From Schizonepeta tenuifolia (lineage: Eukaryota; Streptophyta; Magnoliopsida; Lamiales; Lamiaceae): a DNA stretch of 64,000 nucleotides. Below are positions 1 through 11,148 of this stretch, piece after piece. The translations under genes and the position numbers were made by a program. Under the pieces are notes generated by a model. That model did no database searches. It had not been told where the DNA came from and worked only from the letters and a program-made list of their open reading frames with translations. The stretch lies in the NCBI GenBank assembly GCA_029490685.1, contig CM055960.1, positions 7,332,195 to 7,396,194 of the forward strand, in the 5' to 3' direction. The first letter of the stretch is position 1, and the number at the start of each line of letters is the position of its first letter.

Positions 1-16
1 AGTAGAGGAAACCAAA

Positions 17-1525
17 ATGAGTTCAGGAGATATCAATGACATCTATGAGGAAATGAAGGCAAAGCGTGAAGAAGGGATAAAGGCCAACAAGAACCCAGTC
101 TTTAAAAGTGAGGTGGATGAAGCCTTGTTTGATTACGTGAAGATGGAGAGATCTAAGCTAGGATTTGACAAAGATGACGTGATGCTGGAATCTTTGAAGG
201 CTGAGAAAGAAGCAGAGGCTTTGGCCAAGAGGAATGTTCCTCGCACTACTAAGGCCAAGATCCCATATCCATGACGTTTTGCCCGCGATCGTGATCAGAA
301 GGAGTTGGAGGACATGATGGAGGTGTTCAAGAAGGTGGAGATCAACCTACCGTACTTGATGGCATTGCAATCTATGCCATAGTGTGCAAAATTCTTGCGA
401 GAAATGTGCTTAAAGAAGACTAAGTACCTAGATAATGCCCGTTTCCATGTGGAGAATGTGTCAGCACTAATGAATTTCCATATCTCGACCAAGAAGAGGA
501 ATCCAGGCATGTTCGCTATCCCATGCACGATTGGTACTACGTCAATACCCAAGGCGATGCTTGATCTTGGAGCTTCGATAAATGTGATGCCAAGAGCCAT
601 GTTCGACGAGATGAGATTTGGACCTCTTTCTCCTACACGTGTTGCAATCCAATTAGCAGATTTATTCACAGTCTACCCGGATGGAGTGTTGGAGGATGTG
701 TTGGTTAAAGTGAGAGATCTTCTGTTCCTAGCTGACTTCTATGTTCTTGACATGGGAAATAAAGCAATCAAGAATCCAGTGATCTTGCTCGGGAGGCCAT
801 TCTTGAGAACAACATGTACCAAGATTGATTGCGATACGGGGAAGTTGACAGTCCAAGTAGCAGGAGAAGTAGTAGAGTTCAACGCTTATAGGCAAAATCA
901 GGATGATGCCCTGGAACACCTAAACACCCTCAGTGCATGTGGAAAGCAAGTGGAGACATTGAATAGCTTAAGTTGTTTCGTAGAAGACAATGAAGATGCA
1001 ATCCCGGCAGAATTCAACCTAGTTCAGGATCTTGACCAGGATCCTGATCAGCATGAGGATAATAAGGAAGATGGGGCTCTGATGCAATTCTATGAAGGAG
1101 ATGAGTACGAGAGTGAAGAAGATTTTTGGGAGGTATCAGTCTATGGATACAGTTTTGATTCCACCGACGTGGACTACTCCACGGATGAAGATGAGGACAA
1201 TAATTTAGGGGACCAAAAACTCCTTAATGAGTTTGATGAAGAACTTGAGGAGTTACCCCATGATGAGACTGAAGAGTTAGTAGAGGAATTTTGGCAACAA
1301 ACAGTTCTTGAGGAGGATGCCAGCTTACAAATTGAAAAGGATCTTGCCCAGAACAAAGAACCAGCAGATGTGGAGAAATGCAGTTATGCAAGGATTCCGG
1401 GCAACATGCAGCCTCAGGGGTTCGAGCCACTCAACATCCCTGAGTTGAAACCGGAGGACAGGTTGATGCCATCCTTACAAAAAGCCCCTGAATTGGAGTT
1501 GAAAAACCTTTGCCCAAGCACCTAA
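17..1525 (+). pseudogene. Gag C-terminus and aspartic protease of element E
   Basis: The first part is a charged, helical Gag tail rich in Lys and Glu. After it come the conserved Athila block VFKKVEINLPYLMALQSMP and the protease active-site motif LDLGASINVMP, with the flap-side motif VILLGRPFLRT further on. An acidic linker of about 200 residues precedes RT. Stops at 272-274 and 380-382 interrupt the frame. Near 1505-1513 one extra base in an A-rich run shifts the frame, so the RT part is read in another phase. In the family these domains process and package the element RNA; this copy cannot make the full product. Confidence 0.88.
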
Positions 1526-2937
1526 AGTACATATATCTTGGCAAGAACGAGACCTTACCCGTGATCATATCATCAGAATTATCAAGCATGGAGGAGGTCA
1601 GAGTTGGCGAGGTGCTGAGCAAGTACAAGAAGGCATTAGGATGGACGTTGGCTAACATCAAGGGCGTTAACCCTTTAGACTGTGTTCATCACATTTTGCT
1701 TGAGGAGGATGCTGCCCCCGTTCGAGATCCATAAAGAAGATTGAATCCAGCCATGAAAGAAGTGGTGATGAAGGAGATACTTAAGCTTCTCGACTTAGGG
1801 ATCATCTACCACGTGTCTGACAGCCGATGGGTGAGCCCTGTGCACGTGGTGCCCAAGAAGTCAGGAATTCAAGTTGTTGAGAACGACAAGAACGAGATGG
1901 TGGCCACGAGACTACAAACCGGATGGCGAGTGTGTATAGACTACCGAAAGCTCAACCAAAAGATGAAGAAGGATCATTTTCCTTTGCCCTTTATCGACGA
2001 GATGCTTGAGAGGTTAGCCGGTAATGACTACTACTGCTTTCTTGACGGTTATTCTGGTTACATGCAGATCTGGGTTGCCGATGAGGATCAAGGCAAGACC
2101 ACATTCACATGCCCGTTTGGCACTTTTGCATATAGGAGGATGCCGTTCGGATTATGCAATGCACCAGGGACATTCCAAAGGTGTATGATGCACATTTTTT
2201 TAGACCTTCTTGAAGAGTGTATCGAAGTCTTCATGGACGACTTTACCGTCTACGGCAAGACCTTCGAATCATGCCTCAACAACCTGGATCAAGTCTTGAA
2301 GAGATGCGTCGAGAAGAGCCTTGTGTTGAACTATGAGAAATGCCATTTCATGGTAAAAGAAGGAATCGTTTTGGGGCATGTTATCGCAGGAAAAGGTATT
2401 GAGGTGGATAAGGCCAAGATCGACATTATCGCCAAATTGCCCTACCCAAGATCGGTGAAGGAGTTAAGAGGATTCATTGGGCATGCTGGATTCTATAGAA
2501 GATTTGTCAAGGACTTTGCCAAGATCGCCCAACCATTGACGAGATTACTTTAAAATGAAGTACCATGGGAGTTCGATGAGGATTGTAAGAAGGCGTTCCA
2601 TGCCTTGAAGGAGAACTTGATCACTGCCCCCATCATCCAAGCTCTGGATTGGGGGATGCCTTTTGAGTTAATGTTTGATGCCAGCGGTTATGCCGTAGGA
2701 GCAGTTCTTGGGCAAAAGCGCGGAAAGGAGAGTTATGTAATCTATTACGCATCCAAGACGTTGAACCCAACCCAATGTAATTATGCCACCACGGAGAAGG
2801 AGTTGTTGGCCATTGTCTTTGCCTTTGAGAAGTTTAGATCCTACTTGCTTGGAGGCAAGACCATAGTGTACACGGACCACGCGGCGCTGAAGTACTTATT
2901 GAGCAAGAAGGAGTCCAAGCCAAGATTGATTAGATAG
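1510..2937 (+). pseudogene. Reverse transcriptase and RNase H of element E
   Basis: This is the RT palm and fingers of a gypsy polymerase, with LDLGIIYHVSDSRWVSPVHV, the FLDGYSGYMQI block and the catalytic motif FMDDF (FMDD in place of the usual YXDD). RNase H follows, with FDASGYAVGAVLGQ, the ATTEKELLA block containing the active-site Glu, and YTDHAALKYL. Three stops lie in frame: 1732-1734 (Gln codon to TAA), 2551-2553 and 2935-2937 (probably Trp to TAG). The scattered point mutations suggest long decay without selection. Confidence 0.9.
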
Positions 2938-3885
2938 ATTCTTTTGTTGCAAGAATTTGACATAGAGATCAAAGACAAGAGTGGTACCCAGAATCAAGTT
3001 GCCGACCACCTAAGTCGAATCCTCCAGCCAGACGATGGGGTACCGATCAAGGAGACCTTTCCCGACGAGCATCTGAGTCTTGCCCAAGATGAACCATGGT
3101 ATGCTGATATCGTGAATTACTTGGTGACTGGAGAAATTCCATCAGATCTTGGGCGTTATCAGAGGAACAAGCTTAAACATGAGAGTCATTTCTACATTTG
3201 GGACGAACCATATCTATGGAGGGAATGTGCAGATAAGATAATAAGGAGGTGTGTCGAAGATAAAGAGCAAAGAAGCATTCTTGAGCATTGCCACAATAAG
3301 GAGTGTGGAGGACACTTTGGGCACCAACGTAGTGCAAGGAAGATTTTGGAGTGTGGTTTTTATTGGCCAACATTGTTTAAAGACTGTTACGAGTGGGTCA
3401 AGATGTGCGAGAAGTGCCAAAGGGAAGGCAATATCACAAGAAGGAACGAGATGCCCATGATCCCGATCTTGCCCGTGGAGGTGTTCGATATATGGGGGAT
3501 GGATTTTATGGGACCATTGCCGAGTTCCAAAGGTAACAAGTACATCATATTGGCAGTGGATTATGTCTCGAAGTGGGTAGAGGCACGTGCTTCATACAAG
3601 GATGATTCAAAGGTGGTTTCTCATTTTTTGAGAACTCAAATTTTCAATAGGTTTGGTGTACCTCGAGCTATCATTAGTGATCAAGGTTCTCATTTTTGCA
3701 ACGCGATGGTGACCGCCTTATTCAAGAAGTATGGAGTTACTCATCGCGTATCAACAGCTTACCACCCGCAAGCTAATGGACAAGCGAAGTTGTCTAATAG
3801 AATAATCAAGACGATCTTGAGGAAGACCGTGGGCACAACAAGGAAGGATTGGAGTATGCGCCTGGATGATGCCTTGTGGGCGTAG
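2938..3885 (+). pseudogene. Integrase of element E, truncated, catalytic Glu replaced
   Basis: The segment starts with the end of the RNase H connection (VADHLSRI). It continues with an HHCC zinc-binding region (GGHFGHQRSARKI, then CEKCQ) and the integrase core. The first two catalytic Asp residues are visible in GMDFMGPLP and IISDQGSHF. The third acidic residue should lie in a GQxE block, but the sequence reads GQAKLSNR, so the Glu is Lys (codon 3787-3789). The frame ends in TAG at 3883-3885, exactly where homology to gypsy integrases stops. The C-terminal half of the core, the GPF/Y module and the 3' LTR are missing. Confidence 0.88.
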
Positions 3886-3904
3886 AAGTGTGTGACGACA
3901 GCGC
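3884..3904. other. Rearrangement junction between two opposed Athila-like elements
   Basis: Left of this point, homology runs on the plus strand to LDDALWA of integrase E. Right of it, minus-strand homology to the FLDGYDG block of RT in element D begins. About 20 bp belong to neither side. There is no TG/CA terminus and no duplication, so the join is a break and repair, not an insertion edge. Confidence 0.75.
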
Positions 3905-4462
3905 TCCGTCATAACCATCAAGAAAGTAGAAGTACTTATTGACCGCTAACCTTTCGAGCATCTCATCAATGAAAGGTAATGGAAAATGGTCTTTCTTGGT
4001 CTTTTGGTTCAACTTCCTGTTGTCGATGCATACTCTCCATCCTGTTTGTAGCCTCATGGCCACCATCTCTCTCTGCTCATTTTTTACCACTTGAATACCA
4101 GACTTCTTGGGCACGACATGCACTGGGCTAACCCATCTACTGTCAGACACTGGGTAGATAATCCCTAGATCCGGTAGTTTCAAGATTTCTTTCATCACTA
4201 CCTCCTTCATTGCTGGATTCAGTCTTCTTTGAGGGTCCCTTATGGCAACAATATCTTCCTCGAGCAAGATGTGATGTCTGCACACAGTGGGATTAATGCC
4301 CCTTATATCGACCAATGTCCATCCGATGGCCAGCTTATACTCCACTAGGACTTTTTTTACTCGCTCCTCTTCCTCAATAGACAGCTCAACACTTATTATC
4401 ACCGGTAGTGTTTCGTTTTTTCCCAAATAGATATATTTCAAGCGGCTAGGTAATGACTTCAA
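3905..4462 (-). pseudogene. Reverse transcriptase N-terminal part of element D
   Basis: Read on the minus strand this gives PSRLKYIYLGKNETLPVIIS, then HHILLEED, LDLGIIY-like and SRWVSPVHVVPKKSG blocks, up to FLDGYDG. It aligns block by block with the start of RT in element E but differs at many residues. The catalytic Asp-Asp motif is beyond the breakpoint and is absent. A TAA at 4463-4465 separates it from the protease part in the same frame. Confidence 0.88.
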
Positions 4463-5884
4463 TTATAATTTTGGTGCTTTTTCTATTGATGGCATCAACC
4501 TGTCTTCTTGTTTCAATGTGGGTATCACCAATGGTTCTACCCTTCGTATGGATTCTACATCTGACCTCAGGTAATGCACTGCTTCAGTTAGCTCAACAGA
4601 TCTGTCTTGGGCAACAACTTCAATTAGGCCAATTTGGAGAACCACATCCAGCTTATCCTCAATTATTATTTGTGGCCAGAACTCATCCACCATCTGGTCA
4701 ACCAAGTCAATACTGTGTACCAGCTCCGTGTCACTAGGCTGCTTCATGGTGTTGTAAATGTCAAATGACACCACTTCTCCTCCGAACTCACACGTTAACT
4801 TTCCTATATCGTAGTTGATTCTTGTGCGAGCGGTCTTCAAAAATGGTCTGCCCAACAATATTACCAGTGTTTTGTGTGACGATCTTCCCATATCTAGAAT
4901 ATAAACATCAGCTGGGAAAATGAGGTCTCTTATGCTGACTAAGACGTCCTCTAGAATTTCTTCAGGCCACATGGTTGACCTATCTGCCAATTGGATAGCC
5001 ACCCTTGTAGGCTTGAGTGGCCCCATCCTTAGATCATCGTACATCAACTTGGGCATGACATTGATTGAGGCCCCAAGATCCAGCATAGCCTTCTCAATCT
5101 TCATATCCCCAATGATACATTGAATATAGAACATCCCTGGGTCAGTGCACTTGGTTGGCATGGGGGTGTCTTGTAACACTGCAGATACATTCTCACTGAC
5201 TTGAAATCTTGCATCATCTGTGTACTTGACCTTTCTTGTACACAACTCTTTCAAGAACTTACCGCATTTAGGCATGGATTGCAATGCGGTCAAGAGGGGT
5301 ATGTTGACCTTTACTTTCTGAAACATACTAGTTAATTCCTTCATCTCTTGTTCTTCTTTATCCTTTGCAAATCTACTCAGGTAAGGGGCCTTTGGCTCAT
5401 AAGGTTTGAGCTTCTTTGCCTTTTCAGCATCTTTCATTGCTTTAGCTCTGATCTCAGCGGCATCGAGCTCGGCTTTCTTTCTAATTTTTGTCACTTCCCT
5501 TTCGATCTGTGCCCTTTTCTCAACTGATAACTCTTGCCATAGCTCCTCAACATTACCTGATCCCATGGTCACCTCTTCATACTTTTCTGACTCAACCTCT
5601 TCCTCTTGCTCAACATCTACGTTGTGCCCAATAGACAGATATTGCCCAAGAATAGCTCCTTGAGGTTCATAATGATCAGGCACTCTTACTTCGGGCAACT
5701 TAGCCCCGCTACGCAATGTTATAGCATTCACTTGGGCCTTCTTAATCTCAAATTGAGATGGTAGTTCCCTTTTCCTCCATTTAATATTGACTTAATCTGA
5801 GATATTGACTCTACCAAGTGGCTCAATGTTCCATTGATATCTCTCATTCCACCCCTTGTTTCCATGCGAAAATAGTCCAACTCT
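4463..5884 (-). pseudogene. Gag tail and aspartic protease of element D
   Basis: The Athila signature NAITLRSG lies near the start of the long frame, followed by a Lys/Glu-rich helical stretch. Then come QSMPKCGKFLKELCTRK, the protease motif LDLGASINVMP and VILLGRPFLKTAR. Upstream, the stretch 5768-5884 encodes the gag tail (MRDINGTLSHLVESIS) and is out of phase by one base near 5765. The acidic linker between protease and RT is shorter than in element E, another sign that D and E are separate subfamilies. Confidence 0.88.
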
Positions 5885-5889
5885 TGATA
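5885..5889. repeat. TSD of chromovirus C, left copy (TGATA)
   Basis: TGATA immediately precedes the LTR start TGATGGAGTCC and is repeated at 20876-20880 after the other LTR. Confidence 0.9.
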
Positions 5890-5993
5890 TGATGGAGTCC
5901 AAGGATCATCGTTGGTGCAAGATCCGGTGCATGTTCCCGTTGGACCAGTTACAATATCTTGAGCTAAGAAGTTCAAGGAAAGCTTGATGGGTT
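5890..5993 (+). repeat. 5' LTR of chromovirus C, first part
   Basis: These are the first 104 bp of the C LTR. They match the start of the 3' LTR (20155 onward) with about six differences by eye. The rest of this LTR lies at 18096-18713, because element A inserted here and duplicated GGGTT. Confidence 0.92.
5989..5993. repeat. TSD of element A, left copy (GGGTT)
   Basis: GGGTT abuts the LTR terminus TGATGG at 5994 and recurs at 18091-18095 after the opposite terminus CCCAACA. Removing A and one copy restores the C LTR sequence. Confidence 0.93.
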
Positions 5994-6013
5994 TGATGGT
6001 CCCGATACGAGTT

Positions 6014-6045
6014 CTGGTGTATGGGGGGGGGGGGGAATACACCAG
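6014..6045 (-). promoter_or_regulatory. Conserved U5 hairpin with C-run loop, element A 3' LTR
   Basis: CTGGTGTAT and ATACACCAG form a 9-bp perfect stem around a loop that is G13 plus A on the plus strand (a C run in the element RNA). The same structure recurs in every related LTR of the window. Function unknown. Confidence 0.6.
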
Positions 6046-6749
6046 ATAGGAATTTTAAAAACAACCCCCGAAAAATACCACAACTGAGTAAGAAGACTCA
6101 GCTGGAATCACAACTGAGTAAGAAAACTCAGCTGAAAGAGTGGTGCTATGCGGAATGTGGTGGAAACAAAAATAACTCGTATAAAACAACTTATGCTCAG
6201 ATGCAAGGTCGGTCAACAACCAAATCAGTTGAAATGTAAAGATGCAGTTTTTAGTGCTGGTTAGTTGGACAGTTAGATATACAGAAAGTAACTGCACAGA
6301 AAACACAAAAGCACAAAGGAATTACATGGTTCAGAGATAACTCCTACGTCCACGGGGAGTTGTGAGTCCACACAACTCAGTCCAAATTCTTTAGGACAGC
6401 TACCACAAAGCTTACGCGGGCTTTGCAACCGTACAGATAAGTTTGCGGGTACTTATCAACCTTTCTACTCAATTTCGGGAAGAGCAGGATCCTAACAACC
6501 TTTTTAGGGGATGTGTATAAGGGTGGGTTTTCCAACTACTAGCTCTAACAAAAAAATGAGCTAGGATCTAAGCTTGAACGAATGAATACTCAAACTAAGA
6601 TCGAAAACACCAAGACAGATTCTAACTCTCTATGAACTCTCAGCTGGTGATGTTCTTAGAAAGAGAATAATTGCAGTTTAGCTTGTGCGCAGTAAATCGT
6701 CGTTCTTTCGCTCTTCTGTCTCTTGTCTTGATGAATGGATGAGTGCCTC

Positions 6750-6758
6750 TATTTATAG
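6750..6758 (-). promoter_or_regulatory. TATA box of element A 3' LTR
   Basis: The minus strand reads CTATAAATAGAGGC, a strong plant-type TATA element, placed within U3 as expected for an LTR promoter. The same motif occurs in the B and solo LTRs. Confidence 0.7.
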
Positions 6759-7213
6759 GCGGTGAGGATCAACTAGCCGTTGGAAGAGCCGTTGATCTCT
6801 GTTCTGTGAAAGCGATGGCTTGTCTCTCATATCTGCAGATTTTCCCAATTTGGCAACTGTGAACTTCTGCTTTTCTTCTGAGACAACCTTGTGTTGGGCC
6901 AAATGAGGTAATGACAGAATGTCAAACCTTCACGTGACTTCCTATTTGAAATTCAAATTTCAACCTTTGTCTTTCAACATTTATTAGTCGGTTGAGACGT
7001 TTGATCTTCATCCGAGTGGTCTTCAGCTGATGTTCCATCTGATCGCTACCTTCAACTGACATTCTGTCTGAAGAGGAACAATTGAGCCCTCAGCTGCCTT
7101 GAACTTCATGTTGTTGATTTATCAGATTGAGTCCTGCAACTGATGTTCCATCTGATCAGGTGGATTGTTACATCTGACGAACAGTTGATTACTCAGATGT
7201 TTTCTTTCATCCG

Positions 7214-7345
7214 ATGTTCTATATCCGAACGGTTGGCTTGAATGCTCAGTTGTCTTTCTTACATCTAATGTTCCACATCCGAACAGTTGGCTTGAACGCT
7301 CAGTTGTCTTTCTTACATCTGATGTTCCACATCCGAATTTCCATC
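7214..7345. repeat. 54-bp tandem repeat in element A LTR
   Basis: Two full units and one partial unit start at 7214, 7268 and 7322, each containing a CTCAGTTGTCTTTCTTACAT core. A matching array is in the other LTR near 17785-17910. It lies upstream of the TATA box in the sense direction, so an enhancer role is possible, but this is inference. Confidence 0.75.
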
Positions 7346-7523
7346 TGTAGTTTTCTATCCAAGTATAGCCATGTTGCCGTCTTCAGCTGGAGTCCTGTAA
7401 AGATAAAATCTTAACATTGCTTAAACAGCGAGCTTAAATACTGACATTAGGATATGGAAACATCTACTCGGTTGGGGTCAGTTGGTTTTGGAATCAATCA
7501 AAACTTTACTAAATTTCCCAACA

Positions 7524-7537
7524 ATTTCCCCCTTTTT
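7524..7537 (-). other. Polypurine tract of element A
   Basis: The minus strand reads AAAAAGGGGGAAAT directly before the 3' LTR start TGTTGGG. This is the expected plus-strand DNA primer site and is the same as in B and G. Confidence 0.88.
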
Positions 7538-7806
7538 GATAATGCCAAAACCCTATTGATCTAAACCCTACTGACCTATCTATAATCTCAGCTGAAATTC
7601 TAGACAGTCTATAAGGTTAAACATCAAAGGGTTAGCACAGTTATAACATGGTATTGAAATAACTTTGCGATTCAGAGCTTTGACAACTGGAAAATTGTAC
7701 GTCAAGAGGAATCGGATATATGATGAAAGTTTTCATTACAACTGATGTGTTTACACAGATATGCATAGAAATCAATTACATCAGTGGCTCAAAAACTCTA
7801 TCTCGG

Positions 7807-10800
7807 CTAATACTTCAGCCCATACTTGCCGAAAATCCTGACAAAAATTTCTCTCTTGGCATCTGATTCCTTCGAGATATCCACTCCATGTTCCTGACAT
7901 ACTTTTCTGGCTTCAGCTGCGATCTTCTGCCTGTTAGGATTTCTTGTATCTGGAATGAATGGAGGGAGATATGTAACCTTCTGAGGGATAGGGACGGTAT
8001 TACTGTCCAGCTTTGCATCAATCATAGCTCGTCTGAACTGGCTGAACATGCCCGGATCCCCAGAGTGAAGCTCGGTTAGGGCTTCTTGGAATGCTCTTCT
8101 TGAATCCTCAGTTGCGAACACCTTCCTGTAGTAGAAATCATTCACAAATTCTTGTTTGAATGATTCCCAATCATCATTCCATTCTTCCGGCATCCATTTA
8201 TCAACATGCTTGAAGCGTCCCTGGAGCTTGATCTTTCCCGGCAGTCTTTGCTGCTTCATTCTTGCTTCAGCCTTCACTTGATGTTTCTCAATGCGTCGTC
8301 GGCATCGAGAGACAACATTTCTATCCAAGTTATTGGTAACCTTGGCAAGCTCTTCCTCGAACTTGTTAACTCTTGTTGCTTGGTTGGCCGCTTCTCTTCA
8401 CCCATTCTAGATTCATGTAATCCTTCTCCGGGACATCCATAGCTTTAGCAGCAGCAATACACTCTTCGGTTGTAATATTGTTGAGTTCAGCATCGATCTC
8501 GGCTGCAATCTCGGCTATGGAGTTGTAGGAAACTCCATACTTCTTCGCCTGCTCCATGTCCTTACCCATTTCTTCTCCTCCGACAACAATAGATTTCAGC
8601 TGTTCTTGTTTCTTGTCGGTTGGCTTCTTCGAAGCGGACTTCTTCGGAGCTGTCTTCTTCAGCTCGGTCTTCTTCAGCTGAGATTCATTTCCGGCTGGCA
8701 TATCTTCTTCAGCTTGCGTCTCATCTTCCCCCTTTTTGGCATCAACAATAAGGCTTGTGACTGAGCCATCCAGAGAAGTGAGGTTTTGTTCAGCCTGCTG
8801 GATCCGGTTGAAGAGTTCATCTACCGCACATTCCACATCAACCTTCTTAGCCAGTTCCTTACCACGACGCTCTTGATCAGCTTTCTTCATCGCAGTGAAG
8901 GTTTCAGTGACTTCTGTTTGAAAAGCGACGAACTCAACCCATTTTTGTTCGAACCGAAAATCCCATTCTTTATCTTGCGTCTGTTAAGATTTTGCAAGAT
9001 TGGATTCTGAGATGGACTTGAACACGTTCAGGTCTGATCTGATTCCAAGAACTGTTGTCTTCAGGTCATTGATATCTTTGTTGGTGGATGTTGAGAAGTC
9101 ATCCAGCTTCATCTTCATCGCATCATGTTCTTCCAACAACTTCCTATGTTTCTCATCCTGAGCTTCTATCATTTTCTGCTGTTTTTCGCGGTTGAGCTGG
9201 ATGTTGGCTATCATCTCCTTCCTCAGCTGATTAACTCTCTCAGTGATCAGCTCGCATATTTCATCTGAGGAGGGTGATGGCTGATTAGATGGTGCTGGCT
9301 GTTCAACAGCAACCATGACTTGGCGATTGGCCATGTACTATTGAAGCTCTTCTTCCTCCTGCTTTGCTGCTGCTGCAGCTGTGTCAATATCATCCATGAA
9401 TTCTGCAGACTTGGCCAGCATGTTATCAAGGAAGGTGACACATTCTCGATCTGTTGTCAACTCCCTTGTGTCTCTTCCTTCTGCCTTGCTGATATCCAGA
9501 CGGTGAGTCAGCAGTGCGATCTTATTGTTGTACGCAACCTCGAGGTTGGTGTAATTGAAGTATTCCCTCAGATAGGACTCATCTGCCTTGAGTTGGTTCC
9601 AGCTGTGTATCCGGATGGTATCTTTCTTGACATACCAATGGCTGAAAATGATGATGAATTGATACAACAGCTCAGTTCCGAGCGTGGCAAAGGTGGGCAT
9701 GTCGCGCACCTCGGGGAACATACCAATCAGCTTCTGAAAGCAATATGCCAACTTGCCTTCATGTTCCAGTGCGACAGCTCGACGATCAACTTCTTCGTCA
9801 ATGGGGGAAGGAGAGAGATTTTCATAGGGAATCGGTTCAACAGTTTCCTCAACATTGGCCAAAGAAGAGGTCGTAATGTTGGCATCAAATGGGGAGCTCG
9901 GAATTTCTGACTGGGTCGTAATGTTGGCATCGAGTGTGGAGCTCGGAATTTCTGACTGATGATCAGTTGTGAGAACCTGTCTGTGCTGTACGGCATCAGC
10001 TCCTGCCGTGGGGGAGGATGGAACATCTTTGAATTCCTTGGATGAAGAAGCTGCATCCGAGGACATGTTCGGCTCATCTTCAGGATCGGTTTCCAGCCCT
10101 TCTATCCTATCTTGATGGGGAGACCTCTCCTTCCTTGTTCCACTTTCGCGAGGAACAATTTCGAAAGCAACCTCGTCAACTGAGTGACTCGACTCAGATG
10201 GTACCTCCTCAGCTGGTTTTGCAACTGACGGTTTGATACGAACCTTCAACTTCTTCTTACGCGGCTCTTCCTCATTATCCTTATCTGACTCATCTCTGAG
10301 TCGGCGTGCAACTGTCGATTTTGAAGAGTGGCCGACAGCTGGAGGTAGCTGAGACTCCATCTGCTCCTCAGCTGTATCTTTCTCCACAGCTGATTTCTTT
10401 TGGAGTGTAGACACTCCAAATCACATCAAGAGCTTTCTTGGCTGTTGGGAACAACATCTGTCTTTTAACTGGTGTCTCCTCACAGTCTTCCCACACCATG
10501 TTCTGATCCTTCGTGGCGAGAAGTATCAGGGCAGAGATTTTCACTCCAAAATTGAGAGTTCCCTTAACACTCAACAATTTTTCCCCGGAATCAGCTGTAG
10601 TTTTTGAAATCTTCTGTTTCTCCATCGTCAACTGGTATTCGAAGTACATGAACCAGTTGATGTTGTGCTTGTGCTCCAAAGCTATCAGCTGCTTGAGCTT
10701 GGATCAGCTGATATCTCCAAAAGCTCCGCTGTATCCAAAGATAACCTTGGATATAACATCGAACAGAAGTCGATGCTCGGGTTTCAACTTCGTTCGCTGC

Positions 10801-10985
10801 ATGTTGCTCCTCAATCTTTCTGAGGTGATAAGAGCATTCTCAAGAAATTGATCTGCATCTGCATCTGAGATGTTCCCGACGGTGTCCGTGGCAGTCAGAT
10901 TCGGTGGAATGATGGAGCGTAGCATCTCGGAAACCGGTAGGTGGAAGGTAACTCGGAAACCGGAATGATGGAGCGTAGCATCTCA
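7807..10985 (-). pseudogene. Third ORF of element A (N-terminus deleted, broken)
   Basis: Minus-strand frames ending at 7807 are collinear with the third ORF of element B. The N-terminal domain (NMQRTKLKPEHRLLFDVISK) comes first, then an acidic tract followed by EEPRKKKLKVRIKPS. Next are a Ser-rich linker, a helical domain around YQFIIIFSHWYVKKDTIRIH, coiled coils, and the C-terminal block EWNDDWESFKQEFVNDFYY. The first 130 or so residues seen in B are missing, and several frame breaks separate the remaining pieces. No signal peptide or membrane helix is visible. Sirevirus literature calls ORFs in this position envelope-like, but the basic cluster here suggests a nuclear or nucleic-acid role. 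That reading is inference. Confidence 0.75.
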
Positions 10986-11111
10986 TAAATGATACCTGCC
11001 AGCTGATGTTGGAATCAGTTGTGTTCCAATGTTGCGGCATGCCATCAGCTGACTCTAGTTCGTCTGTTCAGCTGACGTCTGATGTCTTCGGATGGCGATC
11101 CGTATCTGAGA

Positions 11112-11138
11112 TTCCCCCTTCATCTGAGCTTCCCCCTC
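11112..11138 (-). other. PPT-like tracts after pol, element A
   Basis: Two AGGGGGAA-type runs on the minus strand follow the end of pol directly. Multiple internal PPT copies in this position are a described Sirevirus hallmark. Element B has three at the homologous site. Confidence 0.6.
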
Positions 11139-11148
11139 AGATGGATAT

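Larger units (their letters stand above)
1..3883 (+). mobile_element. Athila-like Ty3/gypsy retrotransposon fragment (element E)
   Basis: Gag C-terminus, aspartic protease, RT, RNase H and integrase follow in gypsy order on the plus strand. The protease motif DLGASINVMP, the FMDD RT motif and the layout between gag tail and protease fit the Athila lineage as known from other plants. No LTR or PBS of this copy is present: the left end lies outside the window and the right end breaks off inside the integrase core. The reading frame has five in-frame stops and one frameshift, so this is a relic. It is a different subfamily from the minus-strand Athila-like element next to it. Confidence 0.93.
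3905..5884 (-). mobile_element. Element D (Athila-like Ty3/gypsy), distal piece
   Basis: This is the downstream part of a minus-strand Athila-like element: gag tail, protease and the start of RT. It continues upstream at 20881, because the TSD of chromovirus C (TGATA) splits one open frame reading KGYQELDYFRMETRGG. Everything beyond the RT palm (rest of RT, RNase H, integrase, 3' LTR) was lost at the junction near 3905. Confidence 0.9.
5994..7523 (-). repeat. 3' LTR of element A (1530 bp)
   Basis: Termini are TG...CA (TGTTGGGAAA and GGGACCATCA in the sense strand). It carries a minus-strand TATA box, a 54-bp tandem repeat and, near the downstream end, a hairpin with a 13-base G run on the plus strand. 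It matches the copy at 15045-18090 apart from the nested solo LTR. Confidence 0.95.

Noticed and set aside
5728..6042. Minus-strand frame starting MYSPPPPYTRTRIG
   Set aside because: It is a chimera: LTR of A, LTR of C and gag tail of D read through by chance. Only the last third is real Gag sequence.
7214..7414. Plus-strand frame with a repeated 18-residue unit
   Set aside because: It is the antisense reading of the 54-bp repeat in element A's LTR.
9320..9910. Plus-strand frame of 196 residues opposite the third ORF of A
   Set aside because: It is an antisense shadow. The minus strand is collinear with the third ORF of B, including the conserved C-terminal block.
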